A stretch of DNA of 64,000 nt from Blautia schinkii DSM 10518 (GTDB taxonomy: Bacteria; Bacillota; Clostridia; Lachnospirales; Lachnospiraceae). The stretch lies in NCBI GenBank assembly GCA_000702025.1, contig JNKJ01000022.1, forward strand, positions 57,478-121,477. The letters are read 5' to 3'. This document shows, one piece after another, positions 61,824-64,000 of the stretch; within the stretch, counting starts at the first letter, position 1; each line of letters starts with the position of its first letter. The translations under genes and the position numbers were made by a program. A model generated the notes under the pieces. The model searched no databases and was not told the DNA's origin. It was given only the letters and a program-made list of their open reading frames with translations.

Positions 61824-62732
61824 ATGAACGAAAATTTTAAATCAGGGTTTGTGGCGATCATCGGCAGACCGAATGTTGGGAAATCTACACTAATGAACCA
61901 TTTGATCGGGCAGAAAATCGCCATCACCTCGAAGAAGCCGCAGACCACCCGTAACCGCATCCAGACTGTGTATACCTGCGATGAGGGCCAGATTGTATTT
62001 CTTGATACGCCAGGCATCCACAAGGCAAAAAACAAGCTGGGAGAATATATGGTTCAGGTGGCGGAGCGTACACTCAAGGAAGTGGACGCGATCATGTGGC
62101 TGGTAGAGCCATCCACCTTTATCGGTGCTGGAGAGCGTCATATTGCGGAGCAGCTCCAGGATGTGGGCGTGCCGGTGATTCTCATCATCAATAAAATCGA
62201 CACGGTATCTAAGGAGGAGATTCTGCCCGCGATTGACACCTACCGGAAAATCTGTGACTTTGCGGAAATTATCCCATGCTCTGCACTGCGCGGACAAAAT
62301 ACGCAGGATATCATTGGATGTATTTTTAAATACCTGCCGTACGGTCCTATGTTTTTTGACGAGGACACAATTACCGACCAGCCCCAGCGCCAGATTGTGG
62401 CGGAAATTATCCGGGAAAAGGCCCTGCACGCTCTGGACGCCGAGATACCTCATGGTATTGCGGTGGCCGTGGACCGGATGAAGAAGCGTCCTGGAAAACG
62501 TGCATTGATTGATATCGATGCGACGATCATCTGCGAGAGGGATTCCCATAAAGGTATCATCATCGGCAAGCAGGGCGCCATGCTTAAGAAAATCGGCAGC
62601 AACGCGCGCTACGAGCTGGAACGGATGCTGGAGGCTAAGGTAAACCTCAAGCTGTGGGTCAAGGTGAAAAAAGACTGGCGTGACAGTGACTTTATGATCA
62701 AGAACTTCGGTTATGACAAAAAGGAAATCTAA
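61824..62732 (+). CDS. era: GTPase Era
   Basis: The 302-residue ribosome-assembly GTPase has G1 GRPNVGKST (residues 14-22), G2/G3 with KPQTTRNRI and DTPGIHKAKN, G4 NKID, and a C-terminal KH domain with GIIIGKQGAMLKKIG, which binds the 3' end of 16S rRNA. AGGAGAGG precedes the ATG. Followed by recO, as usual. Confidence 0.96.
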   Translation: MNENFKSGFVAIIGRPNVGKSTLMNHLIGQKIAITSKKPQTTRNRIQTVYTCDEGQIVFLDTPGIHKAKNKLGEYMVQVAERTLKEVDAIMWLVEPSTFIGAGERHIAEQLQDVGVPVILIINKIDTVSKEEILPAIDTYRKICDFAEIIPCSALRGQNTQDIIGCIFKYLPYGPMFFDEDTITDQPQRQIVAEIIREKALHALDAEIPHGIAVAVDRMKKRPGKRALIDIDATIICERDSHKGIIIGKQGAMLKKIGSNARYELERMLEAKVNLKLWVKVKKDWRDSDFMIKNFGYDKKEI

Positions 62733-62767
62733 TATATATGGAAGTGTAAGATAAAGGAAATTAACGG

Positions 62768-63520
62768 ATGAGTGACTTAGTTACTGTACAGGGGGTAGTG
62801 CTTTCAGCCATGCCTATCGGGGAATATGATAAGCGTATTGTGCTTCTGACAAGGGAGCGCGGAAAAATATCTGCATTTGCCAAGGGGGCACGCCGCCAGA
62901 ACAGTCCGTTTATGGCGGCAGCCAGCCCCTTTGTGTTTGGCGCTTTCACACTTTTTGAGGGACGTACCAGCTATAACCTTAACCAAGTGTCTGTGACGCA
63001 TCACTTTGTGGAGCTGGCAAGTGCGCAGCCGGGGATTTATTATGGCTATTACTTTCTGGAGCTGGCGGATTATTTCGGCCGTGAGGGCACGGATGAGCGG
63101 GAGATGATGAATCTTCTCTATGTGACGGTAAAGGCCATTCTTAATCCCCATATAGAGGACCGTTTGGTGCGGTGTATTTTTGAACTGCGTACCATGACCA
63201 TTCAGGGACTTATGCCCCAGCTTTTTCAGTGTGCGGGCTGCGGGCGGGAGGTCAATGAGGAGGATGAGCTGTTCTTTTCTCAGGAGGCCCATGGTGTGGT
63301 CGGGCGCAAGTGTCTGGGCAGCGTGGCGGACGGGTGCAGGATATCCGGGGCGGCACTGTACGCTATGCGGTACATAGTCACAGCCCCGATGGGTAAGCTG
63401 TATACGTTTACGGTCACAGATGAGGTGCTGCGGGAGATGGAGCATCATATTCATACTTATGTGTCCGGTAATACGGACAAGAGATTTAAGAGTTTGGAGA
63501 TTCTTGATATTATGATTTGA
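62768..63520 (+). CDS. recO: DNA repair protein RecO
   Basis: The 250-residue recombination mediator begins VTVQGVVLSAMPIGEYDKRI and has an N-terminal OB fold (ISAFAKGARRQNSPFMAAAS) and a C-terminal helical domain with a zinc-type CAGCGREVN stretch. It loads RecA with RecR. It follows era by 35 bp. Confidence 0.93.
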   Translation: MSDLVTVQGVVLSAMPIGEYDKRIVLLTRERGKISAFAKGARRQNSPFMAAASPFVFGAFTLFEGRTSYNLNQVSVTHHFVELASAQPGIYYGYYFLELADYFGREGTDEREMMNLLYVTVKAILNPHIEDRLVRCIFELRTMTIQGLMPQLFQCAGCGREVNEEDELFFSQEAHGVVGRKCLGSVADGCRISGAALYAMRYIVTAPMGKLYTFTVTDEVLREMEHHIHTYVSGNTDKRFKSLEILDIMI

Positions 63521-63686
63521 AGGGGTACCCCGAAAAGTGGTTGGACGGTGAGAGGAAGGGAATTCGGAGCGGGAGCGGAGGCACTGGTCTTGTCAGGCAA
63601 TGCTCGCTTCCCTTCAACTAATCGGTAACTGCGACTAAGCCGCTCGAGAAGAGCTCTCGCGGCTAAGTTTCCGTAACCGCTGGATT
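63516..63686. repeat. Large palindromic interspersed repeat, copy D (truncated by an IS)
   Basis: Left terminus GGGGTACCCCGAAAAGTGGT, then GACGGTGAGAGG; core CTTCCCTTCAACTAATCGG; central stem 63623-63643 with 63659-63679 (a few mismatches). The right arm is replaced after CGCTGGATT by the IS at 63687. Confidence 0.85.
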
Positions 63687-64000
63687 GGTTCTTGACAAAC
63701 TTAGTTGATTTTATGGATATAAAGCTGTATGATTGTCTTATAGAATTCATTTATTAGGCGGTGGTCAAATGGAGCAGCAGCTTATCAAGTTATTAGACAA
63801 GGATCTGGAGTGTACGGATTTCAAAATAAAGGATACCCAAGTGATAATGGCAGTCCGATCCCAAAAAAGAGAAGGGATCTGTCCCTACTGCGGACGGCCT
63901 TCAACAAGGATACATTCCAGATATGAACGTGAGATCCAGGATATCCCGTTCCAGGATAAGCAGACGATACTCCTGCTGAAGGTGAGGAAATTCTTTTGTG
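63687..64000 (+). mobile_element. ISL3-family insertion sequence (left end, continues past window)
   Basis: The left end GGTTCTTGACAAAC resembles the GGnTCTTT...AAA termini of ISL3 elements and starts exactly where similarity to the palindromic repeats stops. The transposase gene begins 82 bp further on. Confidence 0.7.
63769..64000 (+). CDS. ISL3-family transposase, N-terminal part
   Basis: The first 77 residues are present (start MEQQLIKLLDKDLECTDF). They contain the N-terminal zinc finger of the family, GICPYCGRPSTRIHSRYERE, followed by IQDIPFQDKQTILLLKVRKF. The window ends here, so the catalytic DDE domain is not visible. Confidence 0.88.
   Translation, partial: MEQQLIKLLDKDLECTDFKIKDTQVIMAVRSQKREGICPYCGRPSTRIHSRYEREIQDIPFQDKQTILLLKVRKFFC

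Overview
The window looks like the chromosome of a Gram-positive, low-to-mid GC anaerobe of the Clostridia, most likely Lachnospiraceae (Blautia/Dorea/Mediterraneibacter-like). The reasons are strong AGGAGG ribosome sites, the rimP-nusA-rnpM-L7Ae-infB-rbfA-nrnA-truB-ribF order, a parE-parC pair, an M16C insulinase-type peptidase, FabV, a radical-activated ribonucleotide reductase activase, and Big_2/fibronectin-type secreted proteins. Genus is not determined.

Layout. 1-3.4 kb: end of a plant-glycan utilisation operon (ABC sugar permease, GH43, GH2). 3.8 kb: tRNA-Glu(CTC). 3.85-17.0 kb: a 13.1-kb integrative element inserted in the 3' end of that tRNA, bounded by a perfect 72-bp direct repeat. 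It carries a tyrosine integrase, an excisionase-like protein, a radical SAM protein, an HNH-like nuclease, a putative replication initiator with a hairpin-rich origin-like region, a SprT-like metalloprotease, an XRE regulator with many palindromic operators, small orphan genes, a serine recombinase between 20-bp inverted sites, a RHH-controlled gene, a broken antirepressor and about 1 kb of non-coding DNA full of perfect small hairpins. 17.0-22.4 kb: remnant of an older related island (truncated integrase, coiled-coil genes, a J-domain gene with a nonsense codon, two secreted proteins, an XRE regulator).

22.5-42.8 kb is core genome: topoisomerase IV, the nusA-infB translation cluster, ribF, a Na/Pi transporter, rpsO, pnp, nrdG, dut and fabV. 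42.9-58.4 kb mixes core genes (xthA, putP, glf, an antiporter) with accessory ones (a Rpn-like nuclease, GNAT, DUF1643, a GH13 protein without catalytic residues). It is dotted with copies of a large palindromic interspersed repeat. One copy is split by an IS110/IS1111-type element, and another, at the right end, is cut by an ISL3-type element. 58.7-63.5 kb: M16C peptidase, era and recO.

Most promising leads: the hairpin-array locus at 14.9-16.0 kb (candidate large structured RNA); the three-promoter regulon in which the operator fills the spacer between -35 and -10; the putative serine-recombinase invertible unit; the palindromic repeat family and the IS that uses it as target, whose downstream non-coding region holds candidate guide sequences; and the conserved-looking but catalytically dead GH13 protein. 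All calls rest on reading the sequence; no database search was run.
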